A DNA stretch of 64,000 nt from Falsiroseomonas frigidaquae (GTDB lineage Bacteria > Pseudomonadota > Alphaproteobacteria > Acetobacterales > Acetobacteraceae). Positions 17,195-25,988 of this stretch are shown in pieces (position 1 is the first letter of the stretch; every line of letters begins with the position of its first letter). The notes below the pieces were generated by a model that was given only the letters and a program-made list of their open reading frames with translations, made no database searches and had not been told where the DNA came from. The DNA lies in assembly GCF_012163145.1 (NCBI RefSeq), contig NZ_JAAVTX010000006.1, positions 62,001-126,000 on the forward strand. Reading direction: 5' to 3'. Both the position numbers and the translations under genes were made by a program.

Positions 17195-18898
17195 TCAGGC
17201 CGCGCGGATGCCGGATAGGAAGCTGTCCACCTGGCTGCGCAGCCCTTCCGACTGCCGCGACAGCACGCCGGAGGCGGAGCGCACGTCGTTCGCCGCCTGG
17301 CTGGTGCGTTCGGCGCCCGCGGCAAGGCCGGCGGCGTTGCGGCTGGCATTCTGCGTGCCGCTGGCCGCTTCCGCCACCGAACGACCGATCTCCTGCGTCG
17401 TCGCGGCCTGTTCCTCCGCCGCCGCGGCCACCTGGGCGGCGATGCCGTTCAGGGATTGCACGGTGCGGGCGATGCCCTGGATGGCGGCGACGGCGGCCTG
17501 GGTCTCGGCCTGCATCTGGCCGATCTGCCCGGCGATTTCCTCGGTCGCCTTGGCGGTCTGCGCGGCCAGGGTCTTCACTTCGCTCGCCACCACGGCGAAC
17601 CCCTTGCCGGCTTCCCCGGCACGCGCCGCCTCGATGGTCGCGTTGAGGGCGAGCAGGTTGGTCTGGCTGGCGATGTCGCCGATCAGCCGGACCACGTCGC
17701 CGATCTTCTGTGCGCCGGTCGCCAAGCTCGCCACCGCATGATCGGTCGCGCGGGCTTCTTCCGCCGCCTGGTTGGCGACACGGGCGCTCTCGGCCACCTG
17801 GCGGGCGACCTCGGCAATGGAGGATGCCATTTCCTCGGCGGAGGCGGCCACCGTCTGGACATTGGCGCTGGCCTGTTCGGCCGCCGCCGCCACGCCGGTG
17901 GCCTGGGTCGCGCCCTGCTCGGCCGTCCGGCCCATTTCGCCGGCCGTGGCGTCGAGTTGCGTCGCCGCGGCGCTGACCTGGACCAGCACTTCCGTCGCCT
18001 CCGCCTCGAAGCCCCGGACCAGCGCATCGATGCGGCCGGCGCGTTCGACCTGAACCTTCGCCGCCGCTTCCTGCGCTTCACGCGCCCGGCGCCCGGCGGC
18101 AAGCCCGTCGCGCAGGCGCAGCAGGCTGGCGGCCATGCGGCCCACCTCATCCCGCCGCTCCGCACCCTGGACCGGGGAGGTATCGTCGCCGTCGCGGATG
18201 CGGGCCATGGCGGCCTCCAGCTCCGTGATCGGGCGCACCACGCTGCGCTGGACGAAGGCGACCACGCCGAGCGCCACGGCCAGCAGCAGCAGGGCGATAC
18301 CGCCCAGCACGAACATCGCGGTTCTTTCGCCGCTATCCGCCATGGCGCGGGAATCCCTGCGGACCTGGTCGCGCAGTGTCTGGGCGAATTCGGCGATGCG
18401 GTCATACAGCCCCTGCACGGCCGCGCGGCCTTCGGGGCTCGCCCAGAGCGCCTCGATGGCCTCCGAATGGCCCGGCGCGGCGGCGCGCTTCACGGCGTAG
18501 ATCCGGCTGGCGAGGCGGCGGATCCGGGTCGTGGTCTGCCGCGTCTCGGCGACGATCCGGGTCGCGATCCCTTCGCCGCTCCGCTCCATCAACCCGGCGC
18601 GGCGCTCGATCTCGGCGAGCAACCCGTCGATCGTGGTCTCGAGTGGCGGCAGCCCCTCCGGCGCGTCCTCGAGCAGGCGGATATTGTTGATGTTGCGCGC
18701 GATGTTCTGGATGTCGCCGCGGATCGAGAGGGCATGGCCCATCACCTCGACCTCACGGCCCAGCATCTGCTCATACTCGGCGCTGTCGTCGACCCAGTGC
18801 CAGACCAGGAATCCGGCGGCCCCGAGGTTGAGGACGCCCAGAACGCCGACGACCAGAAGAATTTTCACGCGCAAGCTCGCCTCGGAAAGCCATGCCAT
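17195..18898 (-). CDS. Methyl-accepting chemotaxis protein
   Basis: A 567-residue transmembrane chemoreceptor. The start [20 protein letters not shown] gives a first transmembrane segment at about residues 10-32. A helical periplasmic domain of about 150 residues follows, then a second segment ([20 protein letters not shown]), a HAMP domain ([20 protein letters not shown]) and the cytoplasmic signalling coil. The kinase-binding tip is intact: [20 protein letters not shown], followed by [12 protein letters not shown]. There is no C-terminal CheR-binding pentapeptide. An upstream in-frame ATG at 19033 would add 45 residues without family character. No che genes are nearby, so it is an orphan receptor. 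Confidence 0.93.
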   Translation of the reverse strand: MAWLSEASLRVKILLVVGVLGVLNLGAAGFLVWHWVDDSAEYEQMLGREVEVMGHALSIRGDIQNIARNINNIRLLEDAPEGLPPLETTIDGLLAEIERRAGLMERSGEGIATRIVAETRQTTTRIRRLASRIYAVKRAAAPGHSEAIEALWASPEGRAAVQGLYDRIAEFAQTLRDQVRRDSRAMADSGERTAMFVLGGIALLLLAVALGVVAFVQRSVVRPITELEAAMARIRDGDDTSPVQGAERRDEVGRMAASLLRLRDGLAAGRRAREAQEAAAKVQVERAGRIDALVRGFEAEATEVLVQVSAAATQLDATAGEMGRTAEQGATQATGVAAAAEQASANVQTVAASAEEMASSIAEVARQVAESARVANQAAEEARATDHAVASLATGAQKIGDVVRLIGDIASQTNLLALNATIEAARAGEAGKGFAVVASEVKTLAAQTAKATEEIAGQIGQMQAETQAAVAAIQGIARTVQSLNGIAAQVAAAAEEQAATTQEIGRSVAEAASGTQNASRNAAGLAAGAERTSQAANDVRSASGVLSRQSEGLRSQVDSFLSGIRAA

Positions 18899-19031
18899 CG
18901 CCAAACCGCTCCCTGTATTGCCACGGCCAGGATGGGGCCCGCGGTGAGCATCAATTTGCAGAGGGTCGTTGCGGGCTTGTTTCCCGCGGCGTGCCGCTTG
19001 AGTGATGAGCGGGAAGCGGCGAGATAGGGCC

Positions 19032-19670
19032 ATGCAGCATCATGGCCGGTTCATCACCCTGGAAGGCGGCGAGGGGGCGGGGAAGTCCACCCAGGCCCTG
19101 CGGCTGGCCCGGCACCTGGCCGAGCGCGGCCTGCCGGTGCTGCTGACCCGCGAACCCGGCGGCGCGCCAGGGGCGGAGGCGATGCGCCGGCTGCTGCTGG
19201 GCGGGGCCGGGCTGGATCCGGTGGCGGAGGCGATGCTGGTCTTCGCCGCAAGGCGCGAGCATCTGGTCAGCACCATCCGCCCGGCGCTGGCGGCCGGGAT
19301 GTGGGTGATCTCCGACCGATTCGCGGACAGCACACGCGCCTATCAGGGCCACGGGCAGGGCGTGCCGCAGGCGGTCATCGCGGCGCTGGCGGACATCGCG
19401 CTGGAGGGCCAGGCGCCGGACCTGACGCTGCTGCTGGACCTGCCGGTGGATATCGGCATGGCGCGCGCGCGCCGCCGCGGCGTGGCGGCCGACCGCTACG
19501 AGAAGCTGGATACCGCCTTCCACCAACGCATCCGCGACGGCTTCCGGGCGATCGCGGCGGCGGAGCCGGGCCGCTGCGCCACGGTGGATGCGACGCCGGA
19601 TGCGGATGCCGTCGCGGCCCGCATCGCGGCGCTGGTCGATGAACGCCTGCCGGCGGGAGTTCCGGCATGA
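19032..19670 (+). CDS. tmk: Thymidylate kinase
   Basis: A 212-residue dTMP kinase making dTDP. The P-loop is GGEGAGKST (residues 12-20), the DR-x-x-ST motif is [13 protein letters not shown], and the LID region is [12 protein letters not shown]. An in-frame ATG ten codons upstream (19002) exists, but GATAGGG precedes the ATG at 19032 and the resulting length fits the family. It overlaps holB by 4 bp (ATGA), forming the common tmk-holB pair. It is divergent from the chemoreceptor. Confidence 0.95.
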   Translation: MQHHGRFITLEGGEGAGKSTQALRLARHLAERGLPVLLTREPGGAPGAEAMRRLLLGGAGLDPVAEAMLVFAARREHLVSTIRPALAAGMWVISDRFADSTRAYQGHGQGVPQAVIAALADIALEGQAPDLTLLLDLPVDIGMARARRRGVAADRYEKLDTAFHQRIRDGFRAIAAAEPGRCATVDATPDADAVAARIAALVDERLPAGVPA

Positions 19671-20734
19671 GCCGCGCACCGAGGGCGTTGAAGGAACAGG
19701 TCTTCGAGGAAGACGCCGACCTGCCCGTCCGCGCCATGGCGGAACTGTTCGGCCATCACGCGGCGGCGGAGACGCTGCAACGCGCCGCGCAATCCGGCCG
19801 GCTGCCGCATGCCTGGATGCTGGCGGGCCCACCCGGCATCGGCAAGGCGACGCTCGCCTACCGCTTCGGCCGCTGGCTGCTGGCCGGCGGCGCGGAGGGG
19901 CAGGTGCCGCCGGGCGAAACGCCGCTGCATCTCGACCCGCAGCACGCGACCTTCCGACGCATCCTGGCTGGCGCCCATGCCGATCTGCGGGCGCTGCGGC
20001 CCAATACCGGCGAGAAGGGCGGCGTGAAGATGGTGATCCGGGTGGAGGATGTGCGCGCCGCCATCCGCTTCCTGGCGATGACCCCGGCCGAGGGTGGCTG
20101 GCGCTTCGTGCTGGTGGATGGGGCGGAGCAGATGCAGCCGCAGGCGGCCAATGCCCTGCTGAAGACGCTGGAGGAGCCGCCACCGCGCGCCGTCATCGTG
20201 CTGACCACCGCGGCGCCGGACCGGCTGCTGCCGACGATCCGCAGCCGGGTGCGGCGGCTGGACCTGGCGCCGCTGGATCACGCTGCGCTGGACCCGCTGC
20301 TGATGCGCCTGCTGCCGCAGCTTTCGGCAACGGAACGCGCGACGCTCGGGCAGATCGCGGAGGGTTCGGCCGGGCAGGCGGTGGCGCTGGCGGAAGGTGA
20401 GGGGCTGGCTCTGCAGGCGCTGGTCGACCAGGTGCTGGGCGACCTCGGCAACCGGCGGCACTGGCATAAGGTGGCGGATGCGGTGGCGGCGAAGCGGGAT
20501 GGCAGCAGCTTCGCCACCTTCATGGCGCTGCTGCGCCGGGCGATCTCCGCCGGGGTGCGGCAGGCGGCGCGCGGCCAGGGGGCACCGGCCTGGCTGGAGG
20601 ACCGTCCGCTTGCCGAGTGGTCGACCCTGTGGGATAGCCTTGGACGGCTCGCAGCCGAGACGGATGTGCTCAGCCTGGACCGCAAGCAGGCGGTGCTGAC
20701 GGCGCTACTCTGGCTCTCGCCGTCCCGTCGGTAG
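19667..20734 (+). CDS. holB: DNA polymerase III subunit delta-prime
   Basis: A 355-residue clamp-loader AAA+ subunit. The P-loop region is LAGPPGIGKATLAYRF (about residues 52-67). The sensor region ANALLKTLEEPPPRAVIVLT and the arginine-bearing RLLPTIRSRVRRLDLAPLD (SRC-like motif) are typical of delta-prime. The usual zinc-binding cysteines of E. coli HolB are absent, as in many alphaproteobacteria. It overlaps tmk and lies 13 bp before metG, and the three probably form an operon. Confidence 0.93.
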   Translation: MSRAPRALKEQVFEEDADLPVRAMAELFGHHAAAETLQRAAQSGRLPHAWMLAGPPGIGKATLAYRFGRWLLAGGAEGQVPPGETPLHLDPQHATFRRILAGAHADLRALRPNTGEKGGVKMVIRVEDVRAAIRFLAMTPAEGGWRFVLVDGAEQMQPQAANALLKTLEEPPPRAVIVLTTAAPDRLLPTIRSRVRRLDLAPLDHAALDPLLMRLLPQLSATERATLGQIAEGSAGQAVALAEGEGLALQALVDQVLGDLGNRRHWHKVADAVAAKRDGSSFATFMALLRRAISAGVRQAARGQGAPAWLEDRPLAEWSTLWDSLGRLAAETDVLSLDRKQAVLTALLWLSPSRR

Positions 20735-20747
20735 TGGATGGGCGCTG

Positions 20748-22304
20748 ATGGGCGAGAAACCGGAAGCAAATGCTGTGACCTCAGGCTCCTACATCACCAC
20801 GCCCATCTATTACGTGAACGACAAGCCACATGTCGGTCACGCCTATTCCACGCTCGCCGCCGACGTCATGGCGCGCTGGCGGCGGCTGCAGGGGCGGGAG
20901 GTGTTCTTCCTGACCGGCACGGATGAGCATGGCCAGAAGGTGGAGAAGGCCGCGCAGGACGCGGGGATGGACCCGCAGGCCTTCACCGACAAGGTGAGCC
21001 AGAGTTTTCGGGACCTCACCGCCACCATGGGGTTCTCCAACGACGGCTTCATCCGGACGACGGAGGAGCGCCACAAGCGCGCCTGCCAGGCGCTGTGGAC
21101 GAAGCTGGTCGAGAATGACGAGATCTACCTCGGCGCCTATGAGGGCTGGTACGCGGTGCGCGACGAGGCCTTCTACGGACCGGATGAGCTGGTGGAGCGG
21201 GACGGCGTGAAATACGCCCCCTCCGGCGCGCCGGTGGAATGGGTGAAGGAGCCGTCCTACTTCTTCCGCCTGTCCAACTGGGCCGACAAGCTGCTGGCCT
21301 ATTTCGACGCCAACCCCGACTTCATCCTGCCGGCCAGCCGGCGGAACGAGGTGGTGGCCTTCGTGAAATCGGGGCTGTCCGACCTTTCAATCTCCCGCAC
21401 CTCCTTCACCTGGGGGGTGAAGGTGCCGGGCGACGACAGCCATGTGATGTATGTCTGGATCGACGCGCTGACCAACTACATCACCGCGCTCGGCTACCCG
21501 GATGAGACGGCGCCCGAGTGGAAGCTGTGGCCGGCCGAGGTGCATTTCGTCGGCAAGGACATTTTGCGGTTCCACGCCATCTACTGGCCGGCCTTCCTGC
21601 TGGCGGCCGGGCTGCCGGCGCCGCAGCGCGTCTTCGCGCATGGCTGGTGGACCAATGAGGGGCAGAAGATCTCGAAGAGCCTCGGCAACGTCATTGATCC
21701 GGTGGCGCTGGTCGAGGAATTCGGGCTGGACCCGCTGCGCTACTTCCTGCTGCGCGAAGTGCCGTTCGGCCAGGACGGCGATTTTTCCCGCTCCGCTTTG
21801 GTCAACCGGTTGAATGGCGAGCTGGCGAATGCGCTGGGCAACCTGGCGAACCGCACCCTGTCGCTGATCCAGCGCAACGCCGATGCCGTACTGCCGGAGG
21901 CCACCGCGCCGACCGAGGCCGATGCCGCGCTGGCCGCCCAGGTGGCGGCGCTGCCCGGCGTGGTGGGCGCGCATATCGACCGCCAGGAATTCCACCTGGC
22001 GCTGGAGGCCATCATGGCCGCGGTGCGCGACGCCAATGGCTACATCACGGTGGCCGCGCCCTGGGCACTGAAGAAGACAGACCCGGCGCGCGGGCTTGCC
22101 GTGCTGCGCCACCTGCATGATGCGCTGCGCGCCTTCGCCACCGTGCTGCAGCCCTTCATGCCCGGGACCATGGCCAAGCTGCTGGACCAGCTCGGCGTGC
22201 CGGAGGCGGCGAGGGGGCTCGATGCCCTGACAACCCCGCTGCCCGCCGGGCTGGCCCTGCCGCCGCCGGAGCCGCTGTTCCGCAAGATCGAGCAGGCCGC
22301 CTGA
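20748..22304 (+). CDS. metG: Methionyl-tRNA synthetase
   Basis: A 518-residue class I synthetase charging tRNA-Met. The HIGH-like motif is KPHVGHAY (HVGH at residues 28-31) and the KMSKS-like motif is GQKISKSLGN (about 306-312). HGWWTNEGQKISK and YVWIDALTNYITALG are further MetRS landmarks. The protein ends after the anticodon-binding helical domain and lacks the C-terminal tRNA-binding (OB-fold) extension found in longer enzymes. It is followed after 2 bp by tatD, a common MetG-TatD pairing. Confidence 0.96.
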   Translation: MGEKPEANAVTSGSYITTPIYYVNDKPHVGHAYSTLAADVMARWRRLQGREVFFLTGTDEHGQKVEKAAQDAGMDPQAFTDKVSQSFRDLTATMGFSNDGFIRTTEERHKRACQALWTKLVENDEIYLGAYEGWYAVRDEAFYGPDELVERDGVKYAPSGAPVEWVKEPSYFFRLSNWADKLLAYFDANPDFILPASRRNEVVAFVKSGLSDLSISRTSFTWGVKVPGDDSHVMYVWIDALTNYITALGYPDETAPEWKLWPAEVHFVGKDILRFHAIYWPAFLLAAGLPAPQRVFAHGWWTNEGQKISKSLGNVIDPVALVEEFGLDPLRYFLLREVPFGQDGDFSRSALVNRLNGELANALGNLANRTLSLIQRNADAVLPEATAPTEADAALAAQVAALPGVVGAHIDRQEFHLALEAIMAAVRDANGYITVAAPWALKKTDPARGLAVLRHLHDALRAFATVLQPFMPGTMAKLLDQLGVPEAARGLDALTTPLPAGLALPPPEPLFRKIEQAA

Positions 22305-22306
22305 CC

Positions 22307-23086
22307 ATGCTGATCGTGGACAGCCATTGCCACCTGGACCATTTCCAGGGGGCGGAGCAGGAGGATGTCGTCGCGCGCGCCAAGGCGGCCGGCGTCGGCA
22401 TCATGGTCACCATCGGCACCCGCATCGGCCCGGGCGCCGCCACGGTGCGGGAGATCGCGGACCGCTACGAGAACGTCTTCGCCACCGTTGGCATCCACCC
22501 GCACAATGCCGGCGAGGGCGATGTGCCGAGCGTCGAGACGCTGCTGGCGGAGGCCGACCACCCCAAGGTGGTGGGCATCGGCGAGAGCGGCCTGGATTAT
22601 TTCTACGACAAGGCGCCGCGGCCGGCGCAGCAGGAAGGCTTTCGCCGGCATATCGGTGCCGCCCGCAAATCCGGCCTGCCGCTGGTGATCCATGCGCGCG
22701 ACGCGGATGCGGATATCGCGGCGATCCTGGAGGATGAGGATGCACGCGGGAAATTTCCCTTCCTGCTGCATTGCTTCTCCTCCGGCGCGGATCTCGCGCG
22801 CACCGCGGTGCGGCTTGGCGGCTACGTCTCCTTCAGCGGCATGCTGACCTTCCCGAAGTCGGATGCGATCCGCGCCGTGGCGGCGGAGGTGCCGGCCGAC
22901 CGGCTGCTGGTGGAGACGGACAGCCCTTACCTCGCCCCCGTGCCCCTGCGCGGCAAGCGCTGCGAGCCAGCCTATGTGGTGCATACTGCGGCCAGGCTGG
23001 CGGAGGTGAGGGGCCTCAGCCTCTCCGCGCTGGCGGATCTGACAACGGGCAATTTCCGCCGCCTGTTCAACCGGGCGAAGGCGTGA
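22307..23086 (+). CDS. TatD-family deoxyribonuclease
   Basis: A 259-residue metal-dependent hydrolase of the TatD/YcfH type. Metal ligands appear in order: DSHCHLDHF, GESGLDYFYD, LVIHARDAD, LLHCFSSG and the late Asp in VETDSPYLAP. The family acts as a 3'-5' exonuclease or on D-aminoacyl-tRNA-like substrates, so the exact role here is open. It starts 2 bp after metG and overlaps the next gene by 4 bp (GTGA). Confidence 0.93.
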   Translation: MLIVDSHCHLDHFQGAEQEDVVARAKAAGVGIMVTIGTRIGPGAATVREIADRYENVFATVGIHPHNAGEGDVPSVETLLAEADHPKVVGIGESGLDYFYDKAPRPAQQEGFRRHIGAARKSGLPLVIHARDADADIAAILEDEDARGKFPFLLHCFSSGADLARTAVRLGGYVSFSGMLTFPKSDAIRAVAAEVPADRLLVETDSPYLAPVPLRGKRCEPAYVVHTAARLAEVRGLSLSALADLTTGNFRRLFNRAKA

Positions 23087-23877
23087 GGGTCACGCTGCTG
23101 GGGTGTGGCGGCTCGGCCGGGGTGCCGCAGATCGGCGGCACGGATGGCCGCGGCGCCTGGGGCGTCTGCGACCCCGCCGATCCGCGCAACCGGCGCAGCC
23201 GGACCTCCGCCGTGGTGGAGGATGCTGCCGGACGGCGGCTGCTGATCGATGCCGGGCCGGATCTGCGGAACCAGTTCCTTTCATGCGGCATCGCAACGAT
23301 CGATGCGGTGGCCTTCACCCACGCGCATGCCGACCATGTGCTCGGCATCGATGACCTGCGCAGCGTCAACCGGCTGACCGGCACGGCGCTGGATGCCTTC
23401 GGCAGCTACAGCACGCTGTCGCAGCTCGGCCAGCGCTTCGACTATGCCTTCCGCGCGCCGACGCCGCCCGGCTTCTACCGCCCGGCGCTGACCGCGCGGG
23501 CGATCGCGCCCGGGGAGACGGTGACCATGGCCGGCATGTCCGTCCAGGTGTTCCGCCAGGATCATCGGGTGATGGAGACGCTGGGCTTCCGGATCGGCCG
23601 CTTCGGCTATTCGACCGACGTGGTGACGCTGCCGGAGGAAAGCCTGGCGGAGCTGGAGGGGCTGGATACCTGGGTGGTCGGCTGCTTCCAGCGCCGACCG
23701 CATCCGGTGCATGCCGATGTCGCGCAGGTGTTGGACTGGGTGGCGCGGCTGAAGCCGCGGCGGACGGTGCTGACCCACATGGGCACCGACATGGATTTCG
23801 GCGAATTGCACCGCATGCTGCCGGCAGGCGTCGAGCCGGCCCATGACGGGATGGTGCTGGAGATCCCGGAGGGCTGA
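23083..23877 (+). CDS. MBL-fold hydrolase, PhnP-like
   Basis: A 264-residue metallo-beta-lactamase-fold enzyme starting at GTG, coupled to tatD. It opens VRVTLLGCGGSAGVPQIGG and carries the metal-binding motif FTHAHADHVLGIDDLR (H-x-H-x-D-H), a downstream DHRVMETLGFRIG, and THMGTDMDF near the end. The nearest functional relatives are PhnP, a phosphoribosyl cyclic phosphate phosphodiesterase, and tRNase Z-like proteins. The cysteine pair used by PhnP for structural zinc is not evident. The consistent order metG-tatD-MBL suggests a housekeeping role. Confidence 0.87.
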   Translation: MRVTLLGCGGSAGVPQIGGTDGRGAWGVCDPADPRNRRSRTSAVVEDAAGRRLLIDAGPDLRNQFLSCGIATIDAVAFTHAHADHVLGIDDLRSVNRLTGTALDAFGSYSTLSQLGQRFDYAFRAPTPPGFYRPALTARAIAPGETVTMAGMSVQVFRQDHRVMETLGFRIGRFGYSTDVVTLPEESLAELEGLDTWVVGCFQRRPHPVHADVAQVLDWVARLKPRRTVLTHMGTDMDFGELHRMLPAGVEPAHDGMVLEIPEG

Positions 23878-23925
23878 TTCACCCTCTGTTCCAGTGGTCC
23901 CCAGAACCAACCTCCCAAGACAAGA

Positions 23926-24037
23926 ATATTATGGAAATCCCCGCTTTCCTCCCAGGCTTATCCCCAATCCAGTATTTTCCATAATATATATTATGCGGCA
24001 AACAGATTTGGGGATAAATCCGGGAGGGTTTGGGGAT
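23926..24037 (+). promoter_or_regulatory. AT-rich symmetric element upstream of mazG
   Basis: Within a GC-rich chromosome this segment is clearly AT-rich and highly symmetric. A 12-bp inverted repeat (ATATTATGGAAA at 23926-23937, its complement at 23976-23987) overlaps a perfect 16-bp palindrome CATAATATATATTATG (23980-23995). Three TTGGGGAT-like boxes also occur: inverted at 23960-23967, direct at 24008-24015 and direct at 24030-24037. The two direct copies are 22 bp apart, about two helical turns. It ends about 50 bp before the mazG start, so it probably contains that promoter and one or more operators. No regulator is identified. Confidence 0.6.
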
Positions 24038-24089
24038 TGCGGCCGCTGCGCCAGGATGCCGCCGCCCTCGCCCCGGAGATTCGCCGCCC

Positions 24090-24890
24090 ATGTCGCATGC
24101 TGATCCTGCCGCCGCCCTGACGCGGTTGCTCGCCATCATGGTTCGCCTGCGCGCGCCGGATGGTTGCCCGTGGGACCAGGTGCAGGATTTCGCCTCCATC
24201 GCGCCCTACACGGTTGAGGAAGCCTATGAGGTGGCGGATGCGATCGCCCGCGGTCCGGACTTCCCGCAGCTGCAGGACGAGCTGGGCGACCTGCTGCTGC
24301 AGGTCGTCTACCACGCGCAGATGGCCAGCGAGGCTGGGCATTTCGGCTTCGCCGAGGTCGCCGAGGCGATCTGCAGCAAGATGATCCGCCGCCATCCGCA
24401 CGTCTTCGGCGAGGCCGCCGCACGCGACGCCGGCATGCAGAACCGGGCCTGGGAGGCGCAGAAGGAAGCCGAGCGCGCCGACCGCGCTGAGACCGGCACC
24501 TTGGCCGGGATCCCCGTGGGCCTGCCCGCGCTAACCCGCGCGCTGAAAATCTCCCGCCGCGCCGCACGGGTCGGCTTCGACTGGCCGGAGCCTGGCGAGG
24601 TTCTCGACAAGCTGGAGGAGGAAGCGGCGGAGCTGCGGGCGGAGCTGCCCGCGATGGACAAGGCGCGGCAGGCCGATGAGCTCGGCGACCTGTTCTTCGT
24701 CATGGTCAATCTGGCCCGCAAGCTGGACCTGGACCCCGAGACCTGCCTGGCCGGCGCCAATGCGAAGTTCACGCGGCGATTCAACCAGATGGAGGCGCGG
24801 CTGGCGGCGCGCGGCCTGGCGCCCGCGGATGCCGGGCTGGCTGCGATGGAGGCCGAGTGGCAGGCGGTGAAGGCGGTGGAGAAAGATTGA
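24090..24890 (+). CDS. mazG: Nucleoside triphosphate pyrophosphohydrolase
   Basis: A 266-residue tandem-domain MazG that hydrolyses NTPs to NMP and pyrophosphate, cleaning the nucleotide pool. Domain 1 has PDGCPWDQVQDFASIAPYT and the metal-binding EEAYEVADAI plus ELGDLLLQVVYHAQ. Domain 2 has KLEEEAAELRAEL and DELGDLFFVMVNLAR. Length matches E. coli MazG (263). The stop codon lies inside a 10-bp inverted repeat. The upstream AT-rich element suggests dedicated regulation. Confidence 0.95.
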   Translation: MSHADPAAALTRLLAIMVRLRAPDGCPWDQVQDFASIAPYTVEEAYEVADAIARGPDFPQLQDELGDLLLQVVYHAQMASEAGHFGFAEVAEAICSKMIRRHPHVFGEAAARDAGMQNRAWEAQKEAERADRAETGTLAGIPVGLPALTRALKISRRAARVGFDWPEPGEVLDKLEEEAAELRAELPAMDKARQADELGDLFFVMVNLARKLDLDPETCLAGANAKFTRRFNQMEARLAARGLAPADAGLAAMEAEWQAVKAVEKD

Positions 24891-24909
24891 TGTAGTAAAA
24901 CTACATCAA
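24887..24909. promoter_or_regulatory. Perfect 10-bp inverted repeat overlapping the mazG stop codon
   Basis: TTGATGTAGT at 24887-24896 is followed by AAA and its exact complement at 24900-24909. The mazG TGA lies in the left arm. No T-tract follows, and two more CTACA pentamers appear shortly after (about 24921-24945), so the element could be an operator for the downstream gene as well as a terminator. Confidence 0.55.
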
Positions 24910-25067
24910 TATCTGTCTCGCTACACAGCGCTACATTGAGGCATCGGGCCAGTCGACCACTCGAACAGAGGGTGAACACGAGTTTCATCCAGGCTTCACG
25001 CAGCCTTCCGCCACGCGCCGCCTCGCCCCGGCTAGGTTGCGAACCCTCCCCAAGGAAGGTTTCGCCC

Positions 25068-25985
25068 ATGGCCCCGCCGCTCTCGCTCACCATCCAGGTG
25101 AAGGACCCCGACTGGGCCGACCTGCCCGCGGCGCTGGACGATGCGGCCGCGCTGGGGGTGGAGATCGCGGAACTGCCGCTGCACGCGCTTGATGTGATCG
25201 TTGGTGGCCGCATCCAGGACCGGCGCCTGGCCGATGTGCGGCGGATCTGCGCCGGGCGCGGCCTGGGCTACGTGCTGCACGGCCATCTCGGCATCAACCT
25301 GATGGAGGACCCGTTCCGGGTGCCCCTGCACCTGGAGGTGCTGCGCGCCAACATCGCCGCCGCCGCGGCGCTGGAGTGCCGCAACCTGGTGATCCATTCC
25401 GGCTTCGTCCCCACCGTCCAGTCCGCCGGCATCGAGGCCGCCTTCGACCGGCAGCGCGAGCATCTCTCCCGCATGGGCGATGTGGCGCGGGACCATGGGG
25501 TGACGCTCTGCGTCGAGAACATCTTCGAATTCACCGGGATCAAGGCCACCGCCCTGCCCGGCCGCCTGGCAAAGGAGCTGCGCGCCATCGCGCACCCCAA
25601 CGTCATGGCGACCTTCGACATCAGCCATGGCTGGCTGCATTGCGGCCAGTGGGGCGTGGATTTCCTGGAGGAAGCCCGCGCCCTGGCGCCGCTGTCGCGC
25701 CACCTGCACCTGCATGACAGCTTCGGCCGGCCGAATGATTTCTGGACCTACAGCGTGACCGAGGCGCTGGCCTTCGGCATCGGCGACCTGCATCTGCCGA
25801 TGGGCTGGGGCAGCATCCCCTGGGATTCGCTGGCCGAAGCCTGCACCTGGCCGGACGATCTGGTGGCCGATGTCGAGGTGAATCACCGCTACCGCAGCGC
25901 CTTCCCCGAGGCGATCGCGGCCAGCCGCGCCTGGGCGGCGCGGCTGCAACTGGCGCCCGCGCCCTTCGCGCTGGCCGCGGAATAG
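25068..25985 (+). CDS. Sugar phosphate isomerase/epimerase-like TIM-barrel protein
   Basis: A 305-residue AP-endonuclease-2-family TIM barrel. Visible metal-site motifs include NLVIHSGFVP, VTLCVENIFEFTG, MATFDISHGWLH and HLHLHDSFGRPNDF, then VADVEVNHRY. The family covers xylose-isomerase-like, myo-inosose and tagatose epimerase enzymes, so the substrate is unknown. AAGGAAGG with 8-bp spacing precedes the ATG at 25068 and decides the start. It converges with pirin, leaving 3 bp between the two stops. Confidence 0.85.
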   Translation: MAPPLSLTIQVKDPDWADLPAALDDAAALGVEIAELPLHALDVIVGGRIQDRRLADVRRICAGRGLGYVLHGHLGINLMEDPFRVPLHLEVLRANIAAAAALECRNLVIHSGFVPTVQSAGIEAAFDRQREHLSRMGDVARDHGVTLCVENIFEFTGIKATALPGRLAKELRAIAHPNVMATFDISHGWLHCGQWGVDFLEEARALAPLSRHLHLHDSFGRPNDFWTYSVTEALAFGIGDLHLPMGWGSIPWDSLAEACTWPDDLVADVEVNHRYRSAFPEAIAASRAWAARLQLAPAPFALAAE

Positions 25986-25988
25986 CGC

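Noticed and set aside
23926-24037. Replication origin: TTATCCCCA at 23958 and its complement at 24009 differ from a DnaA box by one base
   Set aside because: Only two imperfect boxes, no dnaA, parAB, hemE or gidA nearby, and the length is small for an alphaproteobacterial origin. A promoter or operator is the simpler reading.
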